Source of the DNA: Acidobacteriaceae bacterium
GTDB lineage: Bacteria; Acidobacteriota; Terriglobia; Terriglobales; Acidobacteriaceae
DNA length: 33,673 nucleotides
Assembly (NCBI GenBank): GCA_003138955.1
Contig: PLHP01000405.1
Span: 1-33,673, forward strand
Reading direction: 5' to 3'
Positions 24,923 to 33,502 of this stretch are shown here, piece after piece. The translations under genes and the position numbers were made by a program. Each line of letters starts with the position of its first letter. Position 1 is the stretch's first letter. The notes under the pieces are model-generated. The model did no database searches and had not been told where the DNA came from. It worked only from the letters and a program-made list of their open reading frames with translations.

Positions 24923-25604
24923 GGATTTTTCCGAACTCTTCGCTTTCGGAGTCGCGAGTCAACCCCTCGCCGGCCTTGCTCTTCGGGCGGAACACAATTA
25001 CTGTGGGCCCGTTCTCGCCATATTGGTTCTTCTCTACGACGTCGAAGTCGGCGTCCATAACGCCCACAATCGCCGCCAGTCTCGGTTTATGACCGCCCTT
25101 ACCATCCGTAGTATTCATTCTCACGATGAATACGCCGCCATTTTTCAGATACTTTGAGAAGTGATCGAGTATCGGTCTGACCTTGGCGGGCGGCACATGG
25201 TACATGGATTCCCGGAACAAGATCACATCAAACTGCTGGGTCGGCCGGTAGCCGAGGAAATCCGAGCAGGCGAAGCTATTCTTGCCGCCGCGGCCGTTTT
25301 CATCGGTTCGCTTCCTCGCCTTGGCCAGGGCTGCCTCGGATATATCCACGCCCACGTAGGTTGTGTAAGAAGTCGCTGCCAATTCATTCGCGGTATTGCC
25401 TGGTCCGCACCCGAGATCGAGGATGCTGCCGCCCTGAAGGTGTTTTTCCAGGTGCGGGTAGACACAGTCGCCCGCCGTATCGTCGATGAAATCCCAATGG
25501 GTCCCGGAGAATTCCTGATCCCACAGGATCATCTTGATCTTGGACGGGCCATACCTTTTGAGAAGCGCCCGCATAATAGTTAGAGTTCGTTCTGCTATAT
25601 ACAT
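24915..25604 (-). CDS. Class I SAM-dependent methyltransferase
   Basis: This is 229 residues; an AGGAG-rich ribosome-binding site lies just before the ATG. Motif I is ILDLGCGPGN (61-70), followed by YVGVDISEAALAKARKR as the acidic second strand. FDVILFRESMYHVPP is motif IV-like and LKNGGVFIVRMNT is motif VI-like. The overall form is that of Methyltransf_11/25 enzymes that methylate sugars or small molecules. It probably O- or N-methylates a sugar of the repeat unit, but the target cannot be read from the sequence. It overlaps the following Gfo/Idh/MocA gene by eight bases, so coupling is likely. Confidence 0.88.
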   Translation of the reverse strand: MYIAERTLTIMRALLKRYGPSKIKMILWDQEFSGTHWDFIDDTAGDCVYPHLEKHLQGGSILDLGCGPGNTANELAATSYTTYVGVDISEAALAKARKRTDENGRGGKNSFACSDFLGYRPTQQFDVILFRESMYHVPPAKVRPILDHFSKYLKNGGVFIVRMNTTDGKGGHKPRLAAIVGVMDADFDVVEKNQYGENGPTVIVFRPKSKAGEGLTRDSESEEFGKIHA

Positions 25605-25696
25605 ATTCTCCTCTCCGTCTGACTTTCGCCCCAGGATTGGGCTGGGTCACGGAAGCAATGTTCTGTTTTGTTTTCTCGTGTCCCGCCATCGCGGAG

Positions 25697-26797
25697 CTAG
25701 ACGCGCCCCGCCCCACAACTTTCGAAATAGCGCTTGAGCCCCTCTGCCATGCCGATTTTTGGGGCCCACCCGAGTTCAGTCTTGAGCTTGCGGTTGCTGT
25801 ATCGGGTTCTCTTCCAGTACCGGTGCCACAGCCTGCGGTTAAAAACCGGCTCGAGCTGTCCTTCGGACCACGTCGAATACCGTTCCCATAAGTAGCAGCC
25901 CGTGTAACTCAACCAGTGAGGAACATAAATCGATTTGAAGCTCCTGACGCTCCGTTTATAGGAACGCAAGAATTGCCAACTGGAAGGCAAATCGTCATCC
26001 ACGATATTGAACGCTTGTCCCTCGATGCCGGTCTTGAGCCCAGCCAGCGCAATCGCCTCTGCACAGTTATCAACATAGGTGATGGGCAGTTGATTGAAGC
26101 CGCCCAAATGCATGAAGATACCAAATGTGCCGATCCCCACGCGGCCCGTAATGGCTGGATTCCCGGGACCAATGACATATCCTGGGCGAACGATCACGTA
26201 TGGGATGCTAAACCGGCTGCAGCAATCCGCGACGATTTCGTCTTGTTTGATTTTTGCAAAAGAGTAGGCATCTCCACAGAGTTCTGGCTGTGATTCGATC
26301 GAGCACGACTCGTCGAGCAGACTCCCCTCGGGTTTCTGGCGGTTGCTATAGACCGCAAACGAACTGACGTTCACAAAACGTCTCAGGCATCGGTGTTCGG
26401 CGCTCGCTTCGAGAAGATTCCGGGTGGCGACGACCGAGTTCATGTAGGCATCGGGGACCGACTTTTCGCCTCTGCCCGCGGCCAAATGAAAGATGAGCCT
26501 TACATTTCCAGTCGCGGCGGCGCAATCCTCACGCGATAGCAGGTTCCCCGTGATCAATTGAATGCGCGAATCGCCCGGGTGGTCCCGCAAAGCTTCGAGC
26601 TTCGACGCTTTGCTTGAGAACCTCGTTAAACAACGCAAATTCCGAAACCCCTTATCCAGCAGATTCTTAACGAGGCGTGTACCAATAAAGCCGCTCGCTC
26701 CGGTTATCAGAATCGGCTCCTCCGAGTCGAACAGCCAAGACTCGGCTTGTGAGTAGCGCCCGTTCCCGCTGCTATCAATAGTGTTAGTGTTTTGCAT
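25697..26797 (-). CDS. NAD-dependent epimerase/dehydratase (extended SDR)
   Basis: This 366-residue extended SDR has the NAD-binding GASGFIG at 33-39 after a 25-residue N-terminal extension. LIFHLAAGRGE follows at 101-111, then the active-site Ser region FVNVSSFAVY (141-150) and Tyr178/Lys182 of YSFAK. VRPGYVIGPGN follows at about residue 200. The residues expected for catalysis are all present. It should epimerise, dehydrate or reduce a nucleotide sugar. The RCLTRFSSKASKLEAL stretch, typical of one-domain SDRs acting on bulky substrates, leaves a different substrate possible. The ATG has no strong ribosome-binding site. It is 92 bases before the methyltransferase. Confidence 0.88.
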   Translation of the reverse strand: MQNTNTIDSSGNGRYSQAESWLFDSEEPILITGASGFIGTRLVKNLLDKGFRNLRCLTRFSSKASKLEALRDHPGDSRIQLITGNLLSREDCAAATGNVRLIFHLAAGRGEKSVPDAYMNSVVATRNLLEASAEHRCLRRFVNVSSFAVYSNRQKPEGSLLDESCSIESQPELCGDAYSFAKIKQDEIVADCCSRFSIPYVIVRPGYVIGPGNPAITGRVGIGTFGIFMHLGGFNQLPITYVDNCAEAIALAGLKTGIEGQAFNIVDDDLPSSWQFLRSYKRSVRSFKSIYVPHWLSYTGCYLWERYSTWSEGQLEPVFNRRLWHRYWKRTRYSNRKLKTELGWAPKIGMAEGLKRYFESCGAGRV

Positions 26798-26837
26798 GGT
26801 GGTTAATATTCGTGCCCCTTTGTTATTCGAAAAGCCG

Positions 26838-27731
26838 TCAAGCGCGCATTCGAAGGGTCTTGCCGGTTAGAAATTCCTTCAATCGCTGCATCTGCTCACG
26901 TCTGGCGAACCTTGTCATCTCCTCGGAAACAGGCCGGTGCTCGCCGCGCACCGACGACCAGGTATAGCCCATCAGCAAGGCAAGTCCTCCGATGATGAAG
27001 GGCGCCTTCGTCATCTGGTACAAAGTTCTAAACAACTCCCAAATAGGATGGCTTCCGACAGCGTAGTCCTTGGCACCGTCTTTAAACCTCGCCTTTAGGA
27101 TGCCTTGCTGAGCTGTGCTCATCTGGCGATGGTGGAAATACGTCTTTTCCGTGAATGTCCTGGTTTTCCATCCCTTCATCCTTGCAGCAATGTTCGCAAT
27201 ACGGTCGATCGCCCCACCCTTCGCCGCGACATATCCGCCGATGTCCTCAAAACACTTCCGACGGAACAGTTGGCAAATGCCGGTTACGTGCTCGATGCTC
27301 ACGAAGCGATAGTCGTAGGTTGAACTTGTAGATTCCTTAAACGCGGTTCCGACCAGGCCCAGCGTGGAATCTTCAGCGAGCTTCTGCAACAGGAAAGCAA
27401 AGTGGTCAGGGTCGAACGAAGCGTCGCCATCCACGCAACCAATGGCGTCGTGCTCCAGATCCTTTACCTTCGCATAACCGGCACTAAAAGCGAGAACCTT
27501 GCCCGCGAAATTCCTCTCCTGACGCTCGGGCATGCGCAAGAGCTCAATCCAGGAATTATCGGCGGCATACTTGCGGACCAACTCGTCGGTGCCGTCGGTC
27601 GAGCCGTCGCTCACAATCACCCACCTTAGTGGCCGGACAGTTTGCGCCACCACCGACTTCAGGGTGAGTTCAATGTACTGCGCTTCATTTCGCGCCGGCG
27701 TGATCAGAACATATTTCGGCAGGGTCAGCAT
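26838..27731 (-). CDS. Family 2 glycosyltransferase
   Basis: I use the ATG at 27731, which overlaps the end of the previous gene by seven bases and begins MLTLPKYVLITPARNEA; the 63 extra residues in the track ORF are an antisense-like extension. The 297-residue protein has SDGSTDGT at 41-48, DGDASF at 101-106 (the metal-binding DxD), and GGAIDRIANIAARMKGW further on. FRTLYQMTKAPFIIGGLALL is a likely membrane-associated segment near the C-terminus. It should add a sugar during repeat-unit assembly. The overlap with the toroid-protein gene indicates translational coupling. Confidence 0.9.
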   Translation of the reverse strand: MLTLPKYVLITPARNEAQYIELTLKSVVAQTVRPLRWVIVSDGSTDGTDELVRKYAADNSWIELLRMPERQERNFAGKVLAFSAGYAKVKDLEHDAIGCVDGDASFDPDHFAFLLQKLAEDSTLGLVGTAFKESTSSTYDYRFVSIEHVTGICQLFRRKCFEDIGGYVAAKGGAIDRIANIAARMKGWKTRTFTEKTYFHHRQMSTAQQGILKARFKDGAKDYAVGSHPIWELFRTLYQMTKAPFIIGGLALLMGYTWSSVRGEHRPVSEEMTRFARREQMQRLKEFLTGKTLRMRA

Positions 27732-29014
27732 GCATTCACCAAAGTTTTCCGATTCTGGGCTGGCCGCCCCTCCACCGGGGTTGAAAGGCCGAGAAGCCGG
27801 GACAACGCCAGCAGCATCCACGCCTGCGACCATCTCATATACGAGGTGCGAATCGTGCACAGACGAAGCACTCGATAGTAGAAAAAGCCGCGATCGTCCC
27901 ACATGTTTGTTATCGCCCACCGGAACACGCGCTGCGCCAACTCGATGTTGGTGGAATCCAGGTCCTTGAATGCCAGCAGCGTGATGATGCTTTGCGCTAC
28001 GCAGTGAATGTCCAGGGGATAAACTCGGTCGTGGAAGTACTTGGGCGCCGCATCCTCGCGAAAGAAGTTGGCACGGTAGAACTCAAACCCGCTTCGCATG
28101 CTGACGTCGAATTCGTCAGTCCCCAAATCGCGACCAATCGCCCGCAGCGCGCCGAGGTTGTATCCGGTGTGAAAGTTGTCGATCCAGCGCTGCGAGGAGT
28201 GCTCGCCGTAAAACCACGACCCGTCCGGCCGTTGCTTCCCCACCGCTTGGCGCGCGACTCGAAGAGCGGGTTCCCGGAACTTCTTCTCGCCGGTGTGCTT
28301 GTACACGCGGCACAACAAAGCCGCCGCCAGCAAATTGGCGTTATGGGTTTCGCCGCGCAGTCCGGGCATCGGATAGCTGAAGCCGGCCTTGGCGCCGTCA
28401 GCCCAATACAGTTCATTCAAGATGTATTCGGCCGCACCCACCGCCATCTTCAAGCAACGCTCATCTTGCTGTTGGTCGTCCGCGTGCTGCTCATAAGCAT
28501 CGAGCAACGCGCCGGCAACGAAGGTTGTGCAGACCAGATTTGGCGCACCGGCGGGCACCAGAATGTTTCGTCCCTGCCACGGAAAGCTGTAGCCCCACGA
28601 CCAATAAGAAATTCCTGATGAGCGCAGCGTTACCAGGCGGTCGATCATGTAGCGCATAAGTTCTTCGCGGCCGCCCACAACTGCATCCGGGAGTTTGAGC
28701 AGCGCCGAGAGAAATAGCGCCATCGCTTTCGGGTTTTGAGTTTTCGGAACCAGCGCCAAGCGACGAACATTTACCGGGCTGCGCTTCAAAACCTGAGTGA
28801 GTGCGAGACGAGGAAGCCTGTAATCCAAAAACGGTAACGCTTTGAACAGTCCGCTATTTAAGGCATCGTAGGGATCGTAGCCCGCCCAATCATTCTCCCG
28901 GCAGTATGCCAAAAGCTTCCGTGCGGTCGCTTCAACATCGCCGCTCGCGGAGTACCGAGATTCTGACAGCCCAGTTGCGGCCGGCGCCTGCTGCAAAGTC
29001 ATAGTTGAATCCAT
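27725..29014 (-). CDS. Alpha-helical toroid protein, VpsJ-like polysaccharide biosynthesis protein
   Basis: The ATG at 29014 shares its A with the TGA of the preceding gene (TGATG), so I prefer it to the TTG one codon upstream; the product has 429 residues. It has helical-hairpin repeats that look like an (alpha/alpha) barrel: GISYWSWGYSFPWQGRNILV, APNLVCTTFVAGALLDAYEQ, ETHNANLLAAALLCRVYKHT, RPDGSWFYGEHSSQRWIDNF and HTGYNLGALRAIG. Such folds occur in glycoside hydrolases, lyases and uronyl epimerases. The family is found in biofilm-polysaccharide loci, where its biochemical role is not settled. There is no signal peptide. With UDP-sugar dehydrogenase, DUF354 and GT2 genes it forms a compact group. 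Confidence 0.72.
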   Translation of the reverse strand: MDSTMTLQQAPAATGLSESRYSASGDVEATARKLLAYCRENDWAGYDPYDALNSGLFKALPFLDYRLPRLALTQVLKRSPVNVRRLALVPKTQNPKAMALFLSALLKLPDAVVGGREELMRYMIDRLVTLRSSGISYWSWGYSFPWQGRNILVPAGAPNLVCTTFVAGALLDAYEQHADDQQQDERCLKMAVGAAEYILNELYWADGAKAGFSYPMPGLRGETHNANLLAAALLCRVYKHTGEKKFREPALRVARQAVGKQRPDGSWFYGEHSSQRWIDNFHTGYNLGALRAIGRDLGTDEFDVSMRSGFEFYRANFFREDAAPKYFHDRVYPLDIHCVAQSIITLLAFKDLDSTNIELAQRVFRWAITNMWDDRGFFYYRVLRLCTIRTSYMRWSQAWMLLALSRLLGLSTPVEGRPAQNRKTLVNAC

Positions 29015-30132
29015 CAATTTGCCGGCTGGGCGCGGACACCCCGGGAAACCGCCATTTCAATATGTTGGATAATCGTCTCGAGTGCGGGCACGTGCGGTTG
29101 GGCCAACCCATCTGCCGATTTCTGCCGGCGTACAGCGATTATCTTACTTTGAACATCTTCGACACTCGTCAGCAGGACCAAGCGACCATTGTCCGCGAGG
29201 TACTGATCGACGGCTCCGATCTTCCCGCGAAAGATGCTGTAGACCGGAACTTGCAGGGCCGCCGCCTCGCGATTCATCGTGCCGCCGCCGCTAATGACAA
29301 GATCTGAGTTCCAAATCAGATTCATGCCGTCTTCCACGTGATCAGGGATCACGATCTTATTCGCGGCAATGGCTTCACGCCACTCCGCTCTCAATTTGTC
29401 CTCCTGGCGTTTGTTTCTCGGCAGAAGAATGATCGTCGTCTCCGGGCTGGGCACAAACCGGTCGAGCGCTGCTTTCAATAGAACTTCAGCCTCGGGATTG
29501 TGATAATGCGCTTCCGTAGCCGGAGGACGAATCGTAATCAGCAATGATGCCGGAGGAATTCGAAGACGGCTCTTCAATTTCGGGTCAGGTTTAAATCTGC
29601 CCAGATATACATCTTCCTTGATGCCAGGGTACTTCAAAATTTCTGGCCCGCCGTCCTTCAAATGCGCATCGGGAACAACGCTTGGGTAAACCAGCCAAGT
29701 CGGTCTAACCGAGGGCACGTTGGCTGTGAACTCGTAGTCACCGATTGTAAGGTTCGGTATCTTTAATACCTTGGATGCCATCAAGCACCCACGCGACCCG
29801 TGACAGACTGAGATGTCTGGTTTCTCCTTCCTCACCATGGCGATCAAAACCACGGCTCGCCAGCAGGTCCCTAGCGCTTTCAGGGTTTTGTGCTTGCCGT
29901 AATGTTTTCCGATGACTTTTCCCTCCACCCCGTAATATTCCAAGAGTTCGCGCACTTGGTACGCGTCCCGGGCGGTGACAAACAAGTCATAACCTCTGGC
30001 CTTAAGTTCGTCGATGATCGGGCGGAAAAAAGGTACATGCGGAGAATTGTCCAAATCGATCCAAATCTTCTTGCGCGGCAACGAACGTTTCACTTTTGGT
30101 GCTTTTAACATAGCTTTAGCTGGGCTGCACAT
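29014..30132 (-). CDS. DUF354 family protein (GT-B-like fold)
   Basis: This is up to 372 residues, with a possible shorter start at 30111; neither start has a clear ribosome-binding site. The N-terminus KIWIDLDNSPHVPFFRPIID is the hallmark of DUF354. CHGSRGCLMASKVLKIPNLT, IGDYEFTANVP and the SGGGTMNREAAALQVPVYSI segment near residue 290 are the parts that resemble the nucleotide-sugar-binding half of GT-B enzymes and UDP-GlcNAc 2-epimerases. The family is recurrent in bacterial and archaeal surface-glycan loci, and its reaction is not established. A glycosyltransferase or epimerase acting on the UDP-sugar made next door is plausible. Confidence 0.85.
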   Translation of the reverse strand: MCSPAKAMLKAPKVKRSLPRKKIWIDLDNSPHVPFFRPIIDELKARGYDLFVTARDAYQVRELLEYYGVEGKVIGKHYGKHKTLKALGTCWRAVVLIAMVRKEKPDISVCHGSRGCLMASKVLKIPNLTIGDYEFTANVPSVRPTWLVYPSVVPDAHLKDGGPEILKYPGIKEDVYLGRFKPDPKLKSRLRIPPASLLITIRPPATEAHYHNPEAEVLLKAALDRFVPSPETTIILLPRNKRQEDKLRAEWREAIAANKIVIPDHVEDGMNLIWNSDLVISGGGTMNREAAALQVPVYSIFRGKIGAVDQYLADNGRLVLLTSVEDVQSKIIAVRRQKSADGLAQPHVPALETIIQHIEMAVSRGVRAQPAN

Positions 30133-30207
30133 TTTCGACTGCCTTAATCGTCGGACAGCTGTAGGCCCGAACGAAGATTAATCCTTTTTGCGTTTCGATG
30201 CGGTCGA

Positions 30208-31635
30208 TCAGGCCAGACTTTCCTGTACGTCTTTGTCGGCCTGAGCCGACCGGTATTCCTTCCCGTCCGCGACCGCAGTTGGAGACGGCACGGCACCGGC
30301 CCGGCCGACGCTGATATAGCGAAACCCGTGACCGCTGATTTCCTCGGGACTGAACATGTTCCGGCCATCGATGACCAGCGGCTGTTCGACCATCGACAGC
30401 AATCTTTTCCAGTCCAGGTGCCGGAACTCCTCCCATTCGGTGACGATCAGAATGGCGTCCGCGCCTTGCGCGGCCTGATAGGCGTCGGCACAGTACGTAA
30501 TGTTGGGAAGGACCGCCTTCGCCTTTTCGGCCGCTACCGGGTCATAGGCGCTCACGCTCGCGCCTTCATCCAGCAATGATTTTGCCAGGGCGATAGCCGG
30601 TGCGAAACGCACATCGTCGGTGTTGGGTTTGAAGGCAAGACCCCAAATTGCGACCTTCTTGCCGCGGACCACCCACAGTTCCCCTTGAATCTTCTCTACG
30701 AATTGCTTAACTCGGTGCTGGTTGATCTTATCGACCTCTCTTAGTAAGGAAAAATCACAGCGTGACTTCTCTGCGATCCTGATGAATGCCTGCACATCTT
30801 TCGGAAAGCAAAACCCGCCAAAACCGATGCCGGGATTTAGGAACGCCGGGCCGATACGCGGATCCAGTCCCATGCCCTGCGCTACTTTGGTTACGTCCGC
30901 TCCCACTGCCTCGCACAGATCGGCAACCATGTTGATGAACGATATTTTCATGGCCAGGAAGGAATTGGAGGCATGTTTGATCAGTTCGGCCGAACTGGTA
31001 TCGGTCACCAGGAAGACAGGATCCTTACACTTCGGGCAATCCGAATGCACAGGGCAGGTGAATTCCTGCGCGATAACGGGCTCATAGATCTCGCGCAGCA
31101 GTTGTGCGGCCCGCGCCGAGTTGACCCCCACCACAATCCTGTCAGGGTGCAAGAAATCCTCGACCGCCGAGCCTTCGCGCAAGAACTCGGGATTCGAGGC
31201 GACGTCGTAGTCCAAACCGTTCGTACTGAGCACCGATAGGTATCTGCTTAACTGCGCCCCGGTCTGGACCGGTACCGTGCTCTTTTCTATCACCAGGCGA
31301 TAACCCGATGCACGCTTGGCGATCGCCCGAGCGACTCCCTCAATGGCAGACAAATCCGCATCGCCGTTGGCGAGTGGCGGCGTGCCGACGCAGATAAAGA
31401 TGGCGCGACCCCAATCGATTGCTTCCCCGGCCGAGCCAAAGTGGAGACGGGCCGCCTTTCGTGCAATTTCGATGACTTTCTCGAGATGGGGCTCGAAGAG
31501 AGGCATGACGCCGCTCTGCAGCTTGGAAAGCTTATCGCTATCGCTCTCAGCGCAGAAGACGTCATGGCCGATTTGGGCTAGGCATGCGGCGGTCGTGAGT
31601 CCGACATAACCGGCGCCAATAACTGAGATTTTCAT
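30208..31635 (-). CDS. UDP-glucose/UDP-sugar 6-dehydrogenase
   Basis: I start at the ATG at 31635 (MKISVIGAGYVGLTTAACLA), giving 475 residues; the 19 extra residues of the track ORF break the usual start. The NAD site is GAGYVG (7-12). FICVGTPPLANGDADL and EKSTVPVQTG follow, then FLREGSAVEDFLHPDRIVVG. The catalytic site is GFGGFCFPKD (271-280) with Cys276. It oxidises a UDP-hexose at C6 to a UDP-uronic acid. The sequence looks closer to UDP-glucose than to UDP-GlcNAc dehydrogenases, but that is a judgement from memory. Unusually, an insert at about 192-204 carries three Cys (TCPVHSDCPKCKDP). The C-terminal 30 residues are low-complexity. Confidence 0.92.
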   Translation of the reverse strand: MKISVIGAGYVGLTTAACLAQIGHDVFCAESDSDKLSKLQSGVMPLFEPHLEKVIEIARKAARLHFGSAGEAIDWGRAIFICVGTPPLANGDADLSAIEGVARAIAKRASGYRLVIEKSTVPVQTGAQLSRYLSVLSTNGLDYDVASNPEFLREGSAVEDFLHPDRIVVGVNSARAAQLLREIYEPVIAQEFTCPVHSDCPKCKDPVFLVTDTSSAELIKHASNSFLAMKISFINMVADLCEAVGADVTKVAQGMGLDPRIGPAFLNPGIGFGGFCFPKDVQAFIRIAEKSRCDFSLLREVDKINQHRVKQFVEKIQGELWVVRGKKVAIWGLAFKPNTDDVRFAPAIALAKSLLDEGASVSAYDPVAAEKAKAVLPNITYCADAYQAAQGADAILIVTEWEEFRHLDWKRLLSMVEQPLVIDGRNMFSPEEISGHGFRYISVGRAGAVPSPTAVADGKEYRSAQADKDVQESLA

Positions 31636-31722
31636 TTTGTTAGCTTCTCTCCGGAGGTCAGCTTGTGAGTCCCTATGGACTTGCTCATACAATCTTTTCC
31701 GCGGACGCCAAAGCGAACGCGG

Positions 31723-32937
31723 TCAGACACGGCTCGCGTGGGTAAGCCGGCCCTTCTCAAAGCGGACCATCTCTTCTGCAACCCGCCCCTGTTGCTCGGC
31801 AGTGAGATTCGGAAACATGGGTAAAGAGACAATCTGGCTCGCGACTTTCTCGGTCACCGGAAAATCTCCCGCTTTGTATCCCAGGGATTCGTAAGCCCGC
31901 TGCTGGTGCAGCGGAATCGGATAGTGAATGCCGGTGCCGATGCCCGCCTTGCCCAGATGCGCCATCAGGCCCTCGCGATCCCGTGTCCGCACCACATACA
32001 GATGATAGACCGCACGCGACCAAGAGGGTTCATAAGGCGTCTCGACTCCTCCCTCGGACGCTGCAAACAGACGGTTGTACTCCGCCGCTTTTTCGCGCCG
32101 TTTCGCGTTCCAGCCGGCCAGGTGTTTCAATTTCACGCTCAGGATTCCGGTCTGGATCGCATCGAGACGCCCGTTGTATCCCTCGATATCGTGGTAGTAT
32201 TTTTTCGCCTGGCCATGATCCCGGATCATTTTGCAGGTATCCGCCAACCGCGCGTCATTCGTGGTGATGGCGCCACCTTCGCCGCAAGCTCCCAGATTTT
32301 TCCCGGGATAAAAGCTGAACGCGCCCGCACGTCCCATCGAACCCGCCTGAAACCAGCGGTTCTGTTTGCGCGAGAAATATTCGGCCCCGTGTGCCTGGCA
32401 TGCGTCTTCCACCACCAGCAGCCCATACTGCTCCGCCAGTTCCAGAATCGCGTCCATATCCGCCATCTGCCCATAGAGGTGAACCGGGACAACGGCTGCG
32501 ACCGGCCGCTTGCTCCTTTTGCTGATGAGCTTGCCGGTCTCGGATACCGTGCAGTGCGCTTCCAGATACTCGCGCAGTTTGGCGGCATCCATGTTGTAGG
32601 TGCGCTCGTCGATGTCGACGAACTCCGGCAGTGCCCCCGCCTGGGAAATGGCTTCGGTCGTCGCTATAAACGTGTTCGGAACCGTTACCACCGCGTCGCC
32701 CGCTTTCACGCCGGCTGCCATCAGTGCGAAACGGAGCGCGTCCGTACCGCTGCTGACTGCGACCGCACGTTCGGTGTGGCAGAAGGCGGCAAACTCTTTT
32801 TCAAATGCCTCCACCATGGGACCGCCGATGAATCCCGCGCTGCGGATTACCTGTTGAAAAACCGCGGTCAGCTCCGGTTCGAGCTCGAGGTGCGGTGTGA
32901 CCAGATCAAGGAATGGAATATTTTGCGAATGATTCAA
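31723..32937 (-). CDS. DegT/DnrJ/EryC1/StrS-family sugar aminotransferase
   Basis: This 404-residue PLP enzyme has the PLP-binding features VSSGTDALRFAL (61-72), VVEDACQAHGA (175-185, with Asp178), and the catalytic Lys213 in SFYPGKNLGACGEGGA. NGRLDAIQTGIL and YHLYVVR are further family motifs. Such enzymes transaminate a keto-sugar nucleotide, usually from glutamate. The start is a TTG: its TTGA overlaps the stop of the acyltransferase gene, and GGAGGT lies six bases upstream. With the acyltransferase and the oxidoreductase upstream it forms a WbpB-D-E-like set that would make an N-acylated 3-amino sugar nucleotide. Confidence 0.93.
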   Translation of the reverse strand: MNHSQNIPFLDLVTPHLELEPELTAVFQQVIRSAGFIGGPMVEAFEKEFAAFCHTERAVAVSSGTDALRFALMAAGVKAGDAVVTVPNTFIATTEAISQAGALPEFVDIDERTYNMDAAKLREYLEAHCTVSETGKLISKRSKRPVAAVVPVHLYGQMADMDAILELAEQYGLLVVEDACQAHGAEYFSRKQNRWFQAGSMGRAGAFSFYPGKNLGACGEGGAITTNDARLADTCKMIRDHGQAKKYYHDIEGYNGRLDAIQTGILSVKLKHLAGWNAKRREKAAEYNRLFAASEGGVETPYEPSWSRAVYHLYVVRTRDREGLMAHLGKAGIGTGIHYPIPLHQQRAYESLGYKAGDFPVTEKVASQIVSLPMFPNLTAEQQGRVAEEMVRFEKGRLTHASRV

Positions 32938-33425
32938 TGAGTTACCTCCGTTTCAATTTGACGCAGAATTCTTGCCGGATTGCCGGCCACAATGGTGTTG
33001 GCCGGAACATCTTTGGTGACCACGGAGCCCGCTCCCACAATGGCGTTCTCTCCGATCGAGAGGTTAGCGAGGATCGTGGCGCCGGATCCGATCGAGGCGC
33101 CTTGCTTGATTACCGTTTTCTCGACTTTCCAGTCGGCTTCGGTCTGCAGACCTCCGCCAGCGGCGGTGGCGCGCGGGTAGGAGTCGTTGATGAACACAAC
33201 GCCGTGACCAATAAAAACGTTGTCTTCGATGGTTACACCCTCGCAAATGAAGGTGTGGCTGGAGATCTTACAGCGTTTCCCAACCGAAGCGTTCTTCTGG
33301 ATCTCGACAAACGCTCCGACCTTGGTCTCATCGCCGATCTCGCAGCCATAGAGGTTGATGAACTTGGAAAGTTTGACGTCTCGACCGAGTTTCACACTCG
33401 GAGCAATGCTGAGGAATTCATCCAT
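32934..33425 (-). CDS. Left-handed beta-helix sugar N-acetyltransferase (WbpD-like)
   Basis: I start at the ATG at 33425 (MDEFLSIAPSVKLGRDV), giving 163 residues; the track ORF adds 65 residues that overlap the upstream gene and do not look like this family. An ATG ten codons upstream is also possible. Hexapeptide repeats run through the protein (GDETKVGAFVEIQKNASVGK, CEGVTIEDNVFIGHGVVFIN, GASIGSGATILANLSIGENA, IVGAGSVVTKDVPANTIVAG). The ending AGNPARIL is typical of LbH acetyltransferases. It probably uses acetyl-CoA to N-acetylate the amino sugar made by the DegT enzyme. Its stop overlaps the TTG start of the aminotransferase gene. Confidence 0.9.
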   Translation of the reverse strand: MDEFLSIAPSVKLGRDVKLSKFINLYGCEIGDETKVGAFVEIQKNASVGKRCKISSHTFICEGVTIEDNVFIGHGVVFINDSYPRATAAGGGLQTEADWKVEKTVIKQGASIGSGATILANLSIGENAIVGAGSVVTKDVPANTIVAGNPARILRQIETEVTH

Positions 33426-33502
33426 AAAAGTTGTCTCACAATCCGCTGCATGCATTCTGCTGGGCTGGGCGACCGCGGAGACTGCCAGCAGCCTGGGCAG
33501 AG

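Noticed and set aside
30116-30436. 106-residue minus-strand ORF overlapping the UDP-sugar dehydrogenase and DUF354 genes
   Set aside because: It is in another frame across the end of one gene and the start of the next, and only its tail looks faintly protein-like. There is no ribosome-binding site or family match.
31906-32940. 344-residue plus-strand ORF
   Set aside because: It lies exactly antisense to the aminotransferase gene, which has all PLP-enzyme motifs. The antisense translation has no recognisable features.
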